Assembly: GCF_963678635.1 (NCBI RefSeq) | Contig: NC_087067.1 | Location: 36,225,966-36,285,965, forward strand | DNA from: Symsagittifera roscoffensis | Taxonomy: Eukaryota > Xenacoelomorpha > Acoela > Convolutidae | Reading direction: 5' to 3' | DNA length: 60,000 bases | Shown here: positions 44,526 through 55,845 of the stretch, in pieces | How the letters are laid out: each line of letters starts with the position of its first letter | Numbering within the stretch: the stretch's first letter is position 1 | Made by a program: the position numbers and the translations under genes | Notes under the pieces: model-generated | What the model was told of the DNA's origin: nothing | The model's database searches: none | The model's input: only the letters and a program-made list of their open reading frames with translations

Positions 44526-45554
44526 TAGCAGAAAAACGAAAAAAAAAACGATCAAAATGTTTCAGTAGAAATCGGCCAAATTGCTTGTCGGCTAAAAACG
44601 TTTAATAAGGTATAGGACTGGTCAGTGATTTGTCTTAATCTGATTTCCTATTAGAGATTTCTACTGATTTGAACTCGGCCAAGCAAGTCCAAAGTTACTA
44701 ATACTATTCAACTCTTGCTAATACCATTCAAGTAATAGCGAGGCTCCAGTTTGCAGTATAAACACTAACTTGGTAGAATTCATTCCATTAGAACTTCATA
44801 TTATTCCTTTTGAGTCTTTATTTAGAGAAGTTTGAATGGCTCCAATTATTCGATTGAAATCTAACGGAGCGTTCTCGCTTCTTGGGTACTTTTATGAAGA
44901 AATTATGAAGGTCAAAACAATTATTACTAGACCTATGTATGGCGACCTACACATTTTAGATTAGATAGAAGCTCGGAAAAATCGAGATTTTCGAAGAAAG
45001 ATTAGTCTTATGGGCTCAGTTATTAGTTGTTGGGACCTAGAGATAACAGGACCGAGGTTGAATCTTTAACTCAAACTAAAACAGATTACAGTGTGGTTGC
45101 CCAGCAGATTACAGATTCTAAGCAAAAACAGAAAAAATGGCCCTATTTTACCGAGAACTGAAAAAAAGTATTCAAATCTTCTGAAGAAACTAGCAAAAAA
45201 AAACATTTAACTTTGTGAGGAAAAAAGAAAACATTCATTTTCAAATGAGGCAAAAAATTCTACTTCAAAAACATATGATTTTGGCGAGGATAGACTGAAC
45301 AAAACGTTCGACTAAAAAGTACCACTGGCTAGTTTGTTGTGCCGTTGGTACAGACCTCGCGACGCTGAAAAAGTTGGCATTGGAGAATATCGTTCAGAGC
45401 AATTGAGATCTTCAACACTAAATTGAGAAGCTTCAAAGACAAAATTTCCTTCATTCAAATGCAGACCTTTCCAACTAATTAGATTAAAATTACGAACTGA
45501 CAAATTTACTAAAAATGAAAAACTGGATAATCGGCATCTCACTACTCTGCACAG

Positions 45555-45960
45555 TACAACTCGCCGGGGGGTGGGGGGATCGACAATTACCGGGGAAGTT
45601 AGACATTTTTTTGAGCAGAAATGGCGTTTTTAATTGCGGGGAAGAGGGGGGGGGGTTCAAAATTATCAGGGGGGTCACGCAAATTTGGATCAATGCTGAT
45701 AATATAGAAAAAAGCCACAAACGTTCCTGAACTTAAAATTTGTCAGAAAATATCTGTTATTTAATCCAGGCGACCATTTTTTTGCGTGGAGAAAACAGTA
45801 TTTTTTATTTGGAGCTCTCTAACAAGGCATATTTTTCTAAAAGTTTGGGTCAAAACAAAACTTTATGATAAAAAAATTCCCGTGGGGTCCATTCAGACTC
45901 CCCAAAAATTCGAGAGGTCAAAACTCTAGGGGGGGGGGGATGGTGGGGTCTATGACGAAG
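45555..45960 (+). repeat. G-run-rich stretch
   Basis: Four clusters of six or more G (near 45568, 45650, 45670 and 45930) within 400 bp of otherwise AT-rich sequence. A 71-codon open frame at 45515-45730 spans the G-runs and is not supported as a gene. Confidence 0.6.
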
Positions 45961-46074
45961 TCGATTTGTGTTGCGGGAGTTCCCGGCAATTTAGAAGTGC
46001 AGAGTATGTACATTAATTGTCTGAATAAGAAAATTTCAAAGCATGTTTTTTACATCCAAATCATTGATAAGAAA

Positions 46075-46115
46075 TGCTTTGATTTGATATATCACTCGAC
46101 ATCATCTGACGTTTC
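46075..46115 (+). repeat. family-A fragment
   Basis: GCTTTGATTTGATATATCAC, TCGAC and CATCTGACG match the conserved GATATATCAC block of family A. The flanks are not recognisable. Confidence 0.4.
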
Positions 46116-46524
46116 TTTGCAGTGTCCGAATCAACACCTGCAAAATACTGCAAAAAACAATGCAGATTTAATCTGAAAAACGGAAATATCAGCTAGACAA
46201 GAAATTATCAGAACAAGTGTGCTATTATTTAGCCGAAAACTAACCTGATTAAAAACAAGTTTTCAACATTAAATGAATTCCAGTAACTGGTTTCATCATC
46301 AGAATGACATCGTCAGTATCGGGAGAGAAAAATTAATATTGAAGCACCTGTACACAAATGAATGAAATGTCTAAGAAGGCACTGAAAATGGAATAATGAA
46401 AAACGAGTTATGTGTGAAAAAGAAACATTTTAAATAAGCAATGATTTTCATGGCCATTATTCATGGCCAACTATTCATCTAATTTTTACGTATAAATCGT
46501 ACAATTTTTCATTATTCCACATTC

Positions 46525-46690
46525 AATGAAGGAGGGAGCGCGCGCCAAAATGCGTTTTTTTTTACTAAAACCCTTCAAAATGTGCTCAAAACATCATTTT
46601 TTTCACCTGTGTTTTTTTCTTCAAAAAGTTGCCTGCGATGCATCAAATTTTGGCAAACTAGGGTTTTTTTCATAAATTTTTTAAAAAGCA
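46525..46690 (+). repeat. dispersed repeat, also at 59370
   Basis: GGAGGGAGCGCGCGCCAAAA, CTGTGTTTTTTTCTTCAAAA and GTTGCCTGCGATG align in order with GGAGAGCGCGTGCCGAAAA, CTGTTTTTTTTTTCAAAA and TTGCTTGCGACG at 59381-59490. Family unknown. Confidence 0.5.
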
Positions 46691-49600
46691 AACACATACA
46701 AAAAACTACCAGGCTGGCACACTATACATAACATTACACATAACCGCCGTTTCGACCATTTTTTGCAACAAGAATTCAGTTAAAATAAAAACCACCAACT
46801 TTATGGTTTTTTCTTTTTGCGTTTAGACTTCTAAAATTGGACAGGATTGAGCGGGATCTGTACGGATCAAACACCACCAACCATCGATATTATGCATCTT
46901 AATGCTACGTATTATAGGCGAAAAACTCAAATCGACAGTTGAATTCAATCCAGAAGAAACAAAACGTCCAAAAAATCAAAAACGATGCTTTTAGCCAGAA
47001 CCCGTAATTTCTGTGAATTATTATAAATTGTCGAATAACAAAAACAAAAATTATCTAAAAGAATCACAACAGCCAACAGACAAGTGTAAGCAGGCAATCA
47101 ACTCAGGAAACTCGCAGATGTTTATAAATTTTTTTTTTCATAAAGCACTTTCTTTTCACGCCAATTTATCAGCGGAGAGTGCTATGTGCCTTTCATTCAG
47201 CAAATGATTTTGAAGTGAGCTTGAAAAAACACAAGTCAAACAACGAAAGATCAAACTTGAGAGTGAAGAACTTCAAGGACTTTTTCCGGATAAAAAAAAA
47301 CACGACCGATACTTATTTGATAAATCACTTCGCTCAAAAACAATCGCTATATAAAAAACTTGTTTCCAAGTATTGTTAAAGTTAGTACATTTGAGAGGAC
47401 GTCAAAATGCATTGAGCCTGTCAAGAATGCCTCAAGAGCAAAGTAAAATCATCAAGTTTTCTGTATAAGCATTTATAAGTTTAGTGGTAAAAAAGTGGTT
47501 CAAAAACCCATTTCCTTCATCAGTACAGTATTTTTTTTAATTCTACCTGTTTTCAAAAGTTACCAGATAAAATCACTTAAAATCCTATTGCTTAATATGT
47601 AAAGTTTCCGAAATTGAAGCGGCAATTTTTTCAATTCTTTTTCGTTTGACTGCATAAAATTTTCTCATTCTTGTAGTAGTTGCTCTAAGAAAACAAAATT
47701 AGTCCGTGAAAAACAAAAAAACCCGAACTTAAGCACAAAAAATTGTTAAATCGATCAGAGAAAAATAGCTAGTGAAAATTACAGTTTCATAAAAATAAGG
47801 AAAAAAAATTTTTTTTCGCGCAGTTTCGACAGTTACAAATGTAGAGCGTAATTCTTAACACTTCTTGGAAACTTATTCAGCTTAGATGGGGCAGTACAAC
47901 TGTGCCGAATTACAAAAGTGCCGAAAATGAGATTTTTGTTCAACGTATATTTTGAATACTGTGTTTACTCATCCTAAATCACTGACAATAGTAAATATAT
48001 CAGTGTTAGTGTATAGTTTCTGAAATGCTGTGGAGAATTTCAACAGAAACAGTTGAGAAAAAGCACCTTTCTCTGATTGTTGATTTCCTCCGTGTTCTCA
48101 GAAGTTAGTTAACTACACAAAATAGTTATTTCACTTAAATCTGGGGCCTGTTGACGAGTACTGTAGTTAGAAGCAGTGGCCGAGTGGGTAAGACACGCGT
48201 ACTTTAATACCGTGGGCTCGAATCAGGCTTCAGCCATGATTGGAGGGATCTCAGTCTCATCCGCCTTCTCACGGTGAGACCGGCTGCAGCAAAATGGATG
48301 ACATTTCTGGTGGGCAAAATGGAAGTGGGAGCTGGGTCGGGGGTTAACGTAATTTTTTTAAAAAAAAAACAAGAAATTTTATCAACACAGGAGCTACTTT
48401 GATAGAGTGGTCCCTCAAAAAAGCAACTATGATAGGTCCCGCATGAATTTCGCATGTTATAATTTTGAAAACTAGTTTGTTTATAAATTATTCGTTATGA
48501 AAATCTGGCGAAATGATGAGTCAGAAACCTTTTAAATTAAGAATTGTAATTACTATAATTTTTATATCAAGAAATATGCTCGCTTCAACTTATTATACGG
48601 TTTAACAACCAAAATTGAATTGGCTCATTTGTCATCAAAATTCGATTTTGGCATTTTTTTTTTGAATTTTCCACGTTAGTATATTGAGAGGAGGAACTTT
48701 AAACAAAGAAACTTAAAATTTGTTTGAAAATATACTGCGACATCTTTCCGAATGGCGAAATCATAATTGTTAAACATTTCAGAGACCTATGTGTCTTATT
48801 CGGACCTGGTTATTTTCAAGGGACCACTCTATCATAGTAGTACCTCGACACAGTTCAACACATTCTCAGTTGAACACATTTTCGTCACTGTTGAACCTTT
48901 TTTCAGTTTCGGCACTGTTGTACTTCGGCACTGTTGAACGCACCTACCTTGAATTATTGAAAAATCAATTCATTCATTAACATTCAGTCGGTTGCAAGCA
49001 GCAGAGCAATTTTCGGCATAATTTAGCCTAGTTTCAACGCCGATTTTGGCGGAAAAACTACGTTTTCCGCAACAAATGTGTATTTTTTGGCATTTGTCAG
49101 TTATCCGTAAGATTGTGAATAAAAACTGTACTTTACAAAAACGCGTTTGTGGACTTCCTCTTCTACAATATGTGTGACGGTCCAAAATACTTTCAAAGTT
49201 TGTTACTGAAGATTGGATATTCATATTCCAGAAGAAATAATTAATCACATTTTTCTCTGCCAAAATTTTCGCTACATGATATCGAGCAGTTGTTGTTTTT
49301 TTCTCATAAAACTGAAAGCCTTTGTACTTAAATTTCGGCACTACTGGTACTTTGGCACAAACTTTTAGACTTTCGGCCCATTTCGGCTGAGCCTAAAAAC
49401 ACGATTCCTGGTTCGAAGTCTTAATGTTCGTTTTAGCAAAAAACTTGCAGTGAAAAAGCAAAACAGTTGATTTAAAAAATCGCAAGTATTTTCTAGAGGA
49501 TAAGTGACAATCGGGCTAATTTCAAATCGGGAAAACTTTATTTTCTTTTTTAAATGCTCACAATTTTTCAGTCCAATTCGTATGTGTGCCGTTCTGATCT

Positions 49601-51990
49601 GCGTCTGGCCGGTCAAATCTTCATAGTTCTTGGGATAAATATATCAACGATAATCTGATCACTAGTAATTAGATAATAAAATTTCTGCAAAAATTTGATG
49701 TCAGTGGCAAAGGAAGAAAAACAAAGAGTTTGAAAATGATTAAATTGAAATTGTTGTTAACTGGCGAGACAATAATAGTTATACTTTTAAAAGAAGTCCA
49801 GACTAAGCAATCATCACTGTTAGAACTGCTTGCAACAAAATGCGGTTTTCATTAAACATTATATATCGCATCAAGTTCCGTATGCACTACTGAAAAATAA
49901 GATAAAAGTAGATTTTTGAGCGCTAGTTTGTTCATTTGTTTTTACTATTTTTATAATCTAGAGGCCTAACTTTAATATCGTCAAGATAAAATAGTTTTAC
50001 TACTTAGTTCTTTTTTAATCATTTGTCTGTCTGCTTTTGCCACTGAGCCGAGAACTTTATAGTCAATCAATTTTAGACAAAAAAACTGCATTTTCACTTT
50101 CTGTTATGTTGTTTTTATGGCTTCTAAGTACTCAAAAATCAATTTTTATGGTCTATTGTTATTTGTCTTGAATCAAAAACTAAGAAATGCGCAAAAAGAC
50201 CATAATGAAAAGGTATGTACACCAAAAAAGTATTACTTACTTTTGTCTACTAATTATGATACGAATAATATGATAATATCTCAAGACAGTTATGCGTAGC
50301 AAAGAAAACAAAAATGAAAATCAATAAAAGAGTTTTTTCGACGACATTATTTGATAATTGATTTCATGGCTGAAATCTAGATTTTCAGAAACCATTGGCG
50401 ATTAACTTGAGGTGTAAGTATGATAGTTGGGTCTCTAAAATTCGTTTGCTTAGCGATGATTTCGAGACGCAAAAAATTTCTTCAGGGAGCCATTTATTTT
50501 TAAGGAACCCAAATATCCAACGTGTTACCAACTTGGTTCAGCGTCGCAATTGTAATAAATTTGAAATAAAAGTTGAAACTTGGCATTGACTTACCTCGGC
50601 AGGAAAACTCTTTCAGCTGAAAATCTATGTTCATCAATAATATAAATATCGCTTTTTAGGTTGATGAGGAAAATTTAAAACTCTCAAAATACAATTGAAT
50701 TTGAAATTCAATTTCAGTTCCAAAAGCAGTAAGCTGAAATCAAACCAAATTCATTCAAGAGCCAATTTTTTAATGCAGACAGAAGCTACACCGCAAAGAA
50801 ATGAAAAATCAGACAGCCAAATAATACTAAAAAGCGAAGCTGCGGAAACAATACTAGCAAACTTTTTGTGAATAAAATTTCATTTGTTGTAAAGTTATCT
50901 CACAGTTTGGGAGCATTGTTTAAATATCCTCCGCATTTATTTCTTCAAGCCATTTTCATTTTTGCTGGTTTTGGATTTTTCAGCAAATTAAATTGGCGCT
51001 AACTTAGTAACTTTACCAGCCAATAGACCGTCTCAAAATAACAATACAACTCCATTTACGCTCCTTGGCTATTCATTTTCACAATTTTCACCCGATCAGC
51101 CCCGCTGAGTTAAAGGTACTTTAAGGTGCACAGGCGATTTACTAGCAATTGCGACACTTTGTTTTGGATTTTATTCGGTTGCTGACTTTTTTCAGCCAAC
51201 AGCAAATTTGTCCGGTCTTTCATTAGTTGTTGCAAGCAGGAAACCACGGGGTGAACAAACAAAAAGACGAATTTATTCACTTTTATAGCGATCACTAAAC
51301 TGCAGTAGAAATAAACAACCGGCCATCTTTTGCGGAAGTGATTGATTAATTATGAAATAACTTGATTTCCAATTTGCAGGTTTACATCTTGTTGTTAAAC
51401 AAACATTCTGTGGTTCTACAAAAAGATCTTAAAAAATACAAGGGAAAAAGCTGAAAAGAAAAGATATGAAATGATGAAAAATAAAAATCTTGGTTACATA
51501 CCAAGACCAGGTGATTGTGAGACACAACGCAGCATCCAGGCTTTTTCAACTCGTACTGAAACTGAACTGTACTGTTCCAGTTCTATACGATAAACACTCA
51601 AAGTCGAATTTGTTTTTCAAAAAAGCTACTCAAATTCAGCAAATTGTTGTCTGGTTTTGGTTGCAAAAATTTACTAAAATTCCCTAAACAATACAAGATT
51701 GTTTACAATTTGTTTGTCTTCAACTAATTGCCCCTTGATTTAAGCGTCACCTAATTAGCCATCGATAGGAAATGATGCCCGGCACTTCGGCACAAAACAG
51801 GCTAATAGCGGCACTTGAAAACCATCAGGAATATCAACAGCATGAAAAGTTCTTTCAAAATAATCAAGGGAAACAAATTTCGACTCAATCCAGATTTGAC
51901 AATGATTGAATTCAAAAATTATATCAAATTATTTTTTAACAAAGAAGGCACTTGAAAATCGACATGCTTATTAAGCTGGATAGAAAAGTA
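46691..51990. other. upstream non-coding region, no gene recognised
   Basis: AT-rich DNA with many overlapping short open frames on both strands, none with family motifs or plausible splice structure. The only supported element is the SINE at 48171-48345. Confidence 0.45.
48171..48345 (+). mobile_element. tRNA-derived SINE, plus strand
   Basis: GTGGCCGAGTGGG (48176-48188) is a good A box and GGGCTCGAATC (48213-48223) a good B box, spaced as in tRNA-type pol III promoters. A GC-richer body follows to about 48345 and ends near an A-rich tract. The D-loop sequence is Ser/Leu-tRNA-like, but no anticodon stem forms convincingly. Confidence 0.65.
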
Positions 51991-51991
51991 T

Positions 51992-52203
51992 GGATCTACT
52001 TAACAATCTCTCCCCCCCCCCGCCCTCTTTCAAGAAAGGGGGAGATTGTGAGGTAGATTACTTGCAGCGAATTTTTGACCACTCAGAATGCAGCAAAATT
52101 CGAGTTTACATACAACGCTCTAGTGCGAATTTCCTGTTTTTATTTACAGGGGTGGAGATTCTTTAGTAGATACAATAAGGGGGGGGGATTGTTCAGTAGA
52201 TCC
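51992..52203. mobile_element. small MITE-like element with G/C-run inverted termini
   Basis: GGATCTACTTAACAATC then a C-run at the left end is matched by a G-run then GATTGTTCAGTAGATCC at the right end: inverted termini of 17 bp with one mismatch, 212 bp overall. Two more internal copies of the right-end motif (GGGGGAGATTGTGAGGTAGA near 52036 and GGTGGAGATTCTTTAGTAGA near 52151) lie inside. Related motifs occur at about 40250 and 53685. Confidence 0.6.
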
Positions 52204-52773
52204 AAAAATGTAAGCAACACGGCAGCATCAGCAAGCAAACAATCTGTTGTGTTAGCAAGTTCTAAGAAAATCAAACTACATTAGCCACAACGTACATGTT
52301 ATCGTGATTGCATAAAGCTGAGACAAAACTCAAACTTTCTTTTTTTTTGGCAAAGAACTATTAGCTTGCAGACAATGAACAATAATATTGGTATTCAACA
52401 ATTTATATTATAATAAATAAATATTAATTTCATAATTATTAACTTCGATTTTTTTCTCCATCTAAAAAAGGGGGAGGTCTGCTCTTGTCCAATCCAGTTC
52501 CGGTCAATGTAACCTGACTTAGAAGTGAATGGGGTTTTCCTGCCCTATATATCTCTAAAAATTGAAATGTGTAGATTTGGGTAGTGAACTTCCACAAGGC
52601 GACACAGGTAGCAAAAGCATGCACCACAAAGACAAATAATAGTCAGCTGAAAAATTCATGCAAAAATAATGACTCACGACCAATCGAAACGGGAACCTAT
52701 TTTTCAAACAGCCCATTACATTAAATTATACAAACAAGTGAAACTAATTTGAGTCTCGATAAAGTACAATGAA

Positions 52774-53372
52774 ACAAGGATAGCCGATTACTGTGCAAGT
52801 AGCACAGAATGTTCCGACCACAGTCTTAAAAAATAGAAAAATGTTTTAAATCTCGTTTTTTTTCTGCATGTTGTGATAAAAATTCAGCACGAAAAATTAG
52901 AACTTAGGCATATTTGAGAGTCAAACTAAAAAAAAAGTCCATTGGAAAAAAATTTTGAAAAAATTTCCAAAATTTTTTCAACTTTTTTTCGGAATTTTTT
53001 TTAAATTTTTAAGTTTTTGATTCCAAAAAATTGCGCTAAAAAACTCCAAAAACTACCTTTAGTTGAGTAAACCTAAAATTTCACGGCTTCAATTAAGCTT
53101 AAATAAGCTTTTGCAATTACTAACTACTTTACTAATTAGCTCGAAATTATACCAAAAATCAAAAATTTCAAACAGGTTTTTCTCGACACTGTGAAAACTT
53201 TTTGAAAAATTTTTAACGTCGTTCGAATCACGACTGAAAGAACTTTAATATGATATACCACTCAACCCTGTTCGATGATTGTTCGTGGTAGTTGATTTTG
53301 CGTGGAAAACAAAAAGAAAAAACTAAAACACACCCGAATACAAAGTTGGTCGGATTTCAATGGTCGGATCAA
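52774..53372 (+). mobile_element. family-A element (copy A6), near full length
   Basis: Starts ACAAGGATAGCCGATTACTG with a perfect hairpin CTGTGCAAGTAGCACAG (52791-52807), then AATGTTCCGACCACAGTC. It ends TGGTCGGATCAA. All internal blocks are in order, and this copy gives the clearest picture of the family. Confidence 0.85.
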
Positions 53373-54199
53373 CAAGGAGAGCCTGTTGCTGTACGTTTTT
53401 GAATCAACCGTACAATCACTTCCTATCAATTTAACAGCGAGAAAATCGATTTTTCACAACACAACTTAAGAATAGAATAGTTATACCACATACGTGACTG
53501 TTTTAATTATCGAAACTTAATTAAAACATCAATTTAACTAACTTTGTAGCCAATCGAAATAAAAATTGTACAAAAAACCAAAATAATACAAATTGTGAAA
53601 AAGTATGAATTGCATATTTAATACAGAATTAATTTTCAGAAGTAATACATGCTTGGGTAGGACAACCTACAGTAGGTTACTAAGGGGGGAGATGGTACGG
53701 TTGATCCGAGTTTTTTAACCTTTTTTTTAGAAAACCTCAAATTAAAAATCGTTTTTTTTTTGCGTGTGAGATGAGACTATTGTACGACCGCGTGTACGTG
53801 TAACGTTAGTGAAATAGACATAATCGAGAACAGTTAAAATCGAAAAAGGAATATCATAAAAACACGAAAAAAAAATCGGCTATGAAGCAACCAAAACTAG
53901 TTTTCCGGGAGAAAATATAAGTTTTTGATTATCTAAATGGAAACGTTTATTCTCAGAGCTAGTTAACAGACCTACTCGCTCCAAATTAGATTAAACTCAA
54001 AAACTTGAAGTCGCTTTTTCTCGACAATGTAACCAGTTTTAGAAAAATTTGATGACGTTAGTATCACAGCTGAAAGAGTTTTAAAATGATGTCTAACTCG
54101 ATCTGTTCTAATGATTTTTGTCGTAGCTTAATTTGCATTGAAAAAAGTAAAACACACGCGAAGACAAAAGTTCTTCCTCAATTTCAATAATCGGAATAA
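53373..54199 (+). repeat. family-A element, second diverged copy in tandem
   Basis: AACAAGGAGAGCCTGTTGCT follows copy A6 directly and resembles the family start. From about 53990 to 54199 the familiar end blocks appear (CGCTTTTTCTCGACA, ATCACAGCTGAAAGAG, TTTGCATTGAAAAAAG, AAAACACACGCGAAGAC, AATCGGAATAA). The middle, including a GGGGGGAGATGG motif near 53685, is not recognisable. Confidence 0.5.
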
Positions 54200-54527
54200 T
54201 GCTCAAAAAAATCTCTGTCAGCTCAAGTTTCTTTTCAGTGCAACGGCAAAACAAGCTAAATTTTGATGAAAGCACGGTCTATCCTTTTTTAGATCAACAT
54301 TACTCATTGACTAAAAGCCTTGTTTTATTCAGTTGGTGGTAGTTAAAGATGATTCAAACTAAAAATAAACAAAAAACATCGACAAGAGAGACAGTTTGAA
54401 ATGTCATTATTCTCAAGAAAACTAAAAAAAAAATAAATGCTACAGTTCGAACATGACAAAAAAGCAGCTCTATAAAGTCCAATAAAAAAGAAGAAGAAGG
54501 CCTCGAATTAGCAGAAAACAGCTAATC

Positions 54528-54600
54528 TGAGATTCTAACCTGCGAACTAGAAATGCAGCGTCTCACGCTTTAACCACTCAGCCACAGAAGCTTAATAGCC
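54528..54600 (-). repeat. tRNA-derived SINE head or Ser/Leu-type tRNA pseudogene
   Basis: Minus-strand TGGCTGAGTGG (complement of 54574-54584) is a perfect class-II tRNA-like A box, and GGTTAGAATCT (complement of 54530-54540) is a B box with one change at the key TTC. The mutated B box and missing acceptor stem argue against a working tRNA. Confidence 0.6.
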
Positions 54601-54789
54601 AAACACTCGTCAAAATTAAGAAGAGAACAGATGCTATGCAATTTCCAAATAAGTGAACATTTTTAATGAACCTTTTTATTTGCGAGTTAGGTTAGAAATC
54701 GCTAAAACGTCCCCCCAAAACATTTATGCGTGCAATACTGAAGGAGTTCAAGAAAAACTTTCTTTTTTACCAGGACAACGCCTAACACT

Positions 54790-55845
54790 ATGGAAAACTT
54801 AGAAATATGTGAAAAGATTATCAAAGAACAATTAAAACCTAACCTAGTCGGTAAAAACACCTTGAACTCCCAGTTCTGTGAGATATCTTCCTTACCCCTT
54901 AAAATGGGCGGCCTTAACATCATGCTGCTATCCAATCATAAAAGCTATCTAGAATTGTCTAAGGAAACATCACTAGTACTGGAATCTCAAGATCCTGTTA
55001 GAGCAATAACACAGCAAAAAAAATATGTACGAAAATCAAAAAAAAAAGAAAACTGATAGAACAAACCGAAAGAAACCAAACTTCATTAACTCCTTAGATG
55101 AAACAGATAAATACGCAATTGACCTGGTCCCTGAAAAGGGAGCCTCTAACTGGCTAAACGCTTTACCATTGAGCAGTTACAACTTCAACCTGAATAAATC
55201 AGAGTTCAGAGATAGTTTTTACTTGAGATACGAAAGGGAACCGACCAAAACCCCACTCACATGTGCATGTGGTGTTAATTTTAACTTAACACATGCGCTA
55301 CATTGTGCAAAGGGCGGTTACACACACATAAGACAATGAAACTACAGACATATTCGCCAACCTCATGAACGAGGTTTGCCATGACGTTGAGATTTAGCCG
55401 AAACTTCAGCCGTTGCAAGGCGAAAGCTCTGTCAACATTTCAACTACAACTGAAGTTGAGGCACGACTTGACATTAAGGTAAACGGACTCTGGGGTTCAC
55501 CATTTAGCCGCGCTTTCTTTGATGTAAAATTTTTCAATCCCAAGCCAAAACATCGCGAAAACCCCATAAAGACGCATATAAATATCACGAAACGCTGAAG
55601 AACTCTAAATATCGGCAAAGATTTTGAACGTAGAGCAGAGTAGCTTCTGCCCGTTGATTTTCAGATGCACCGGTGGAGCTGCTCCAAGAGCCACGCGGAC
55701 GATGCAACGATTAGCCGAACAACTAAGTGAAAAAAGACAAGAGAGCTATCCAGAACCGATAATTACATAAGAACTAAAATAAGCTTCGCGCTCCTGAGGA
55801 GCTCTATACTAAGTATCAGGGGGTGCAGATCGCTGCGAAAAGTTC
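54790..55845 (+). pseudogene. degenerate retroelement C-terminus (CCHC motif and nuclease-like domain)
   Basis: At least four frame changes and several stops, but the order is clear. Frame 1 (54790-55056) has SSLPLKMGGLNI, the end of a reverse-transcriptase-type ORF. Frame 2 (55025-55339) has EKGASNWLNALPLSSYNF and FRDSFYLRYE, then CACGVNFNLTHALHC, a CX1CX7HX3C zinc knuckle, and KGG. Frame 3 (to 55598) has NEVCHDVEI, ARLDIKVNG and RAFFDVKFFNP, where the D...DVK spacing resembles a PD-(D/E)XK nuclease. Two further frames (about 55624-55760, 55764-55835) give CPLIFRCTGGAAPRAT and SFALLRSSILSIRG. I recall this whole series of motifs from retroelement proteins common in cnidarian and sponge genomes. 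CCHC followed by a restriction-like nuclease suggests an RLE-type LINE (inference). Confidence 0.75.

Larger units (their letters stand above)
38421..45480. other. upstream non-coding region, no gene recognised
   Basis: Upstream of the first coding exon. AT-rich, with short chance ORFs only. Recognisable items are a GGGGGAGATTGT motif at about 40250-40270, a diverged duplication (GATGCGGATGGGAGCTTCG near 40670 and AAGCGGAGCGTCGCACCAA near 40845), a palindrome TCTAGGC/GCCTAGA near 40793-40812, a SINE head at 41408, a family-C end at 41577 and a small direct repeat at 44478-44525. A plus-strand GGGTATAAAATA near 43145 is TATA-like but points away from mbl. Confidence 0.5.

Noticed and set aside
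45515-45730. 71-codon frame starting with a hydrophobic, signal-peptide-like segment
   Set aside because: It runs through G-run repeat sequence, which creates Gly-rich codons; no other evidence of a gene.
46286-46308. Minus-strand CTGATGATGAAAC resembling a hammerhead ribozyme core
   Set aside because: There is no space for stem II between CTGATGA and GAAAC and no flanking stems I and III.
48171-48260. Functional tRNA gene
   Set aside because: A and B boxes are good, but no acceptor or anticodon stem pairs convincingly; a SINE head fits better.
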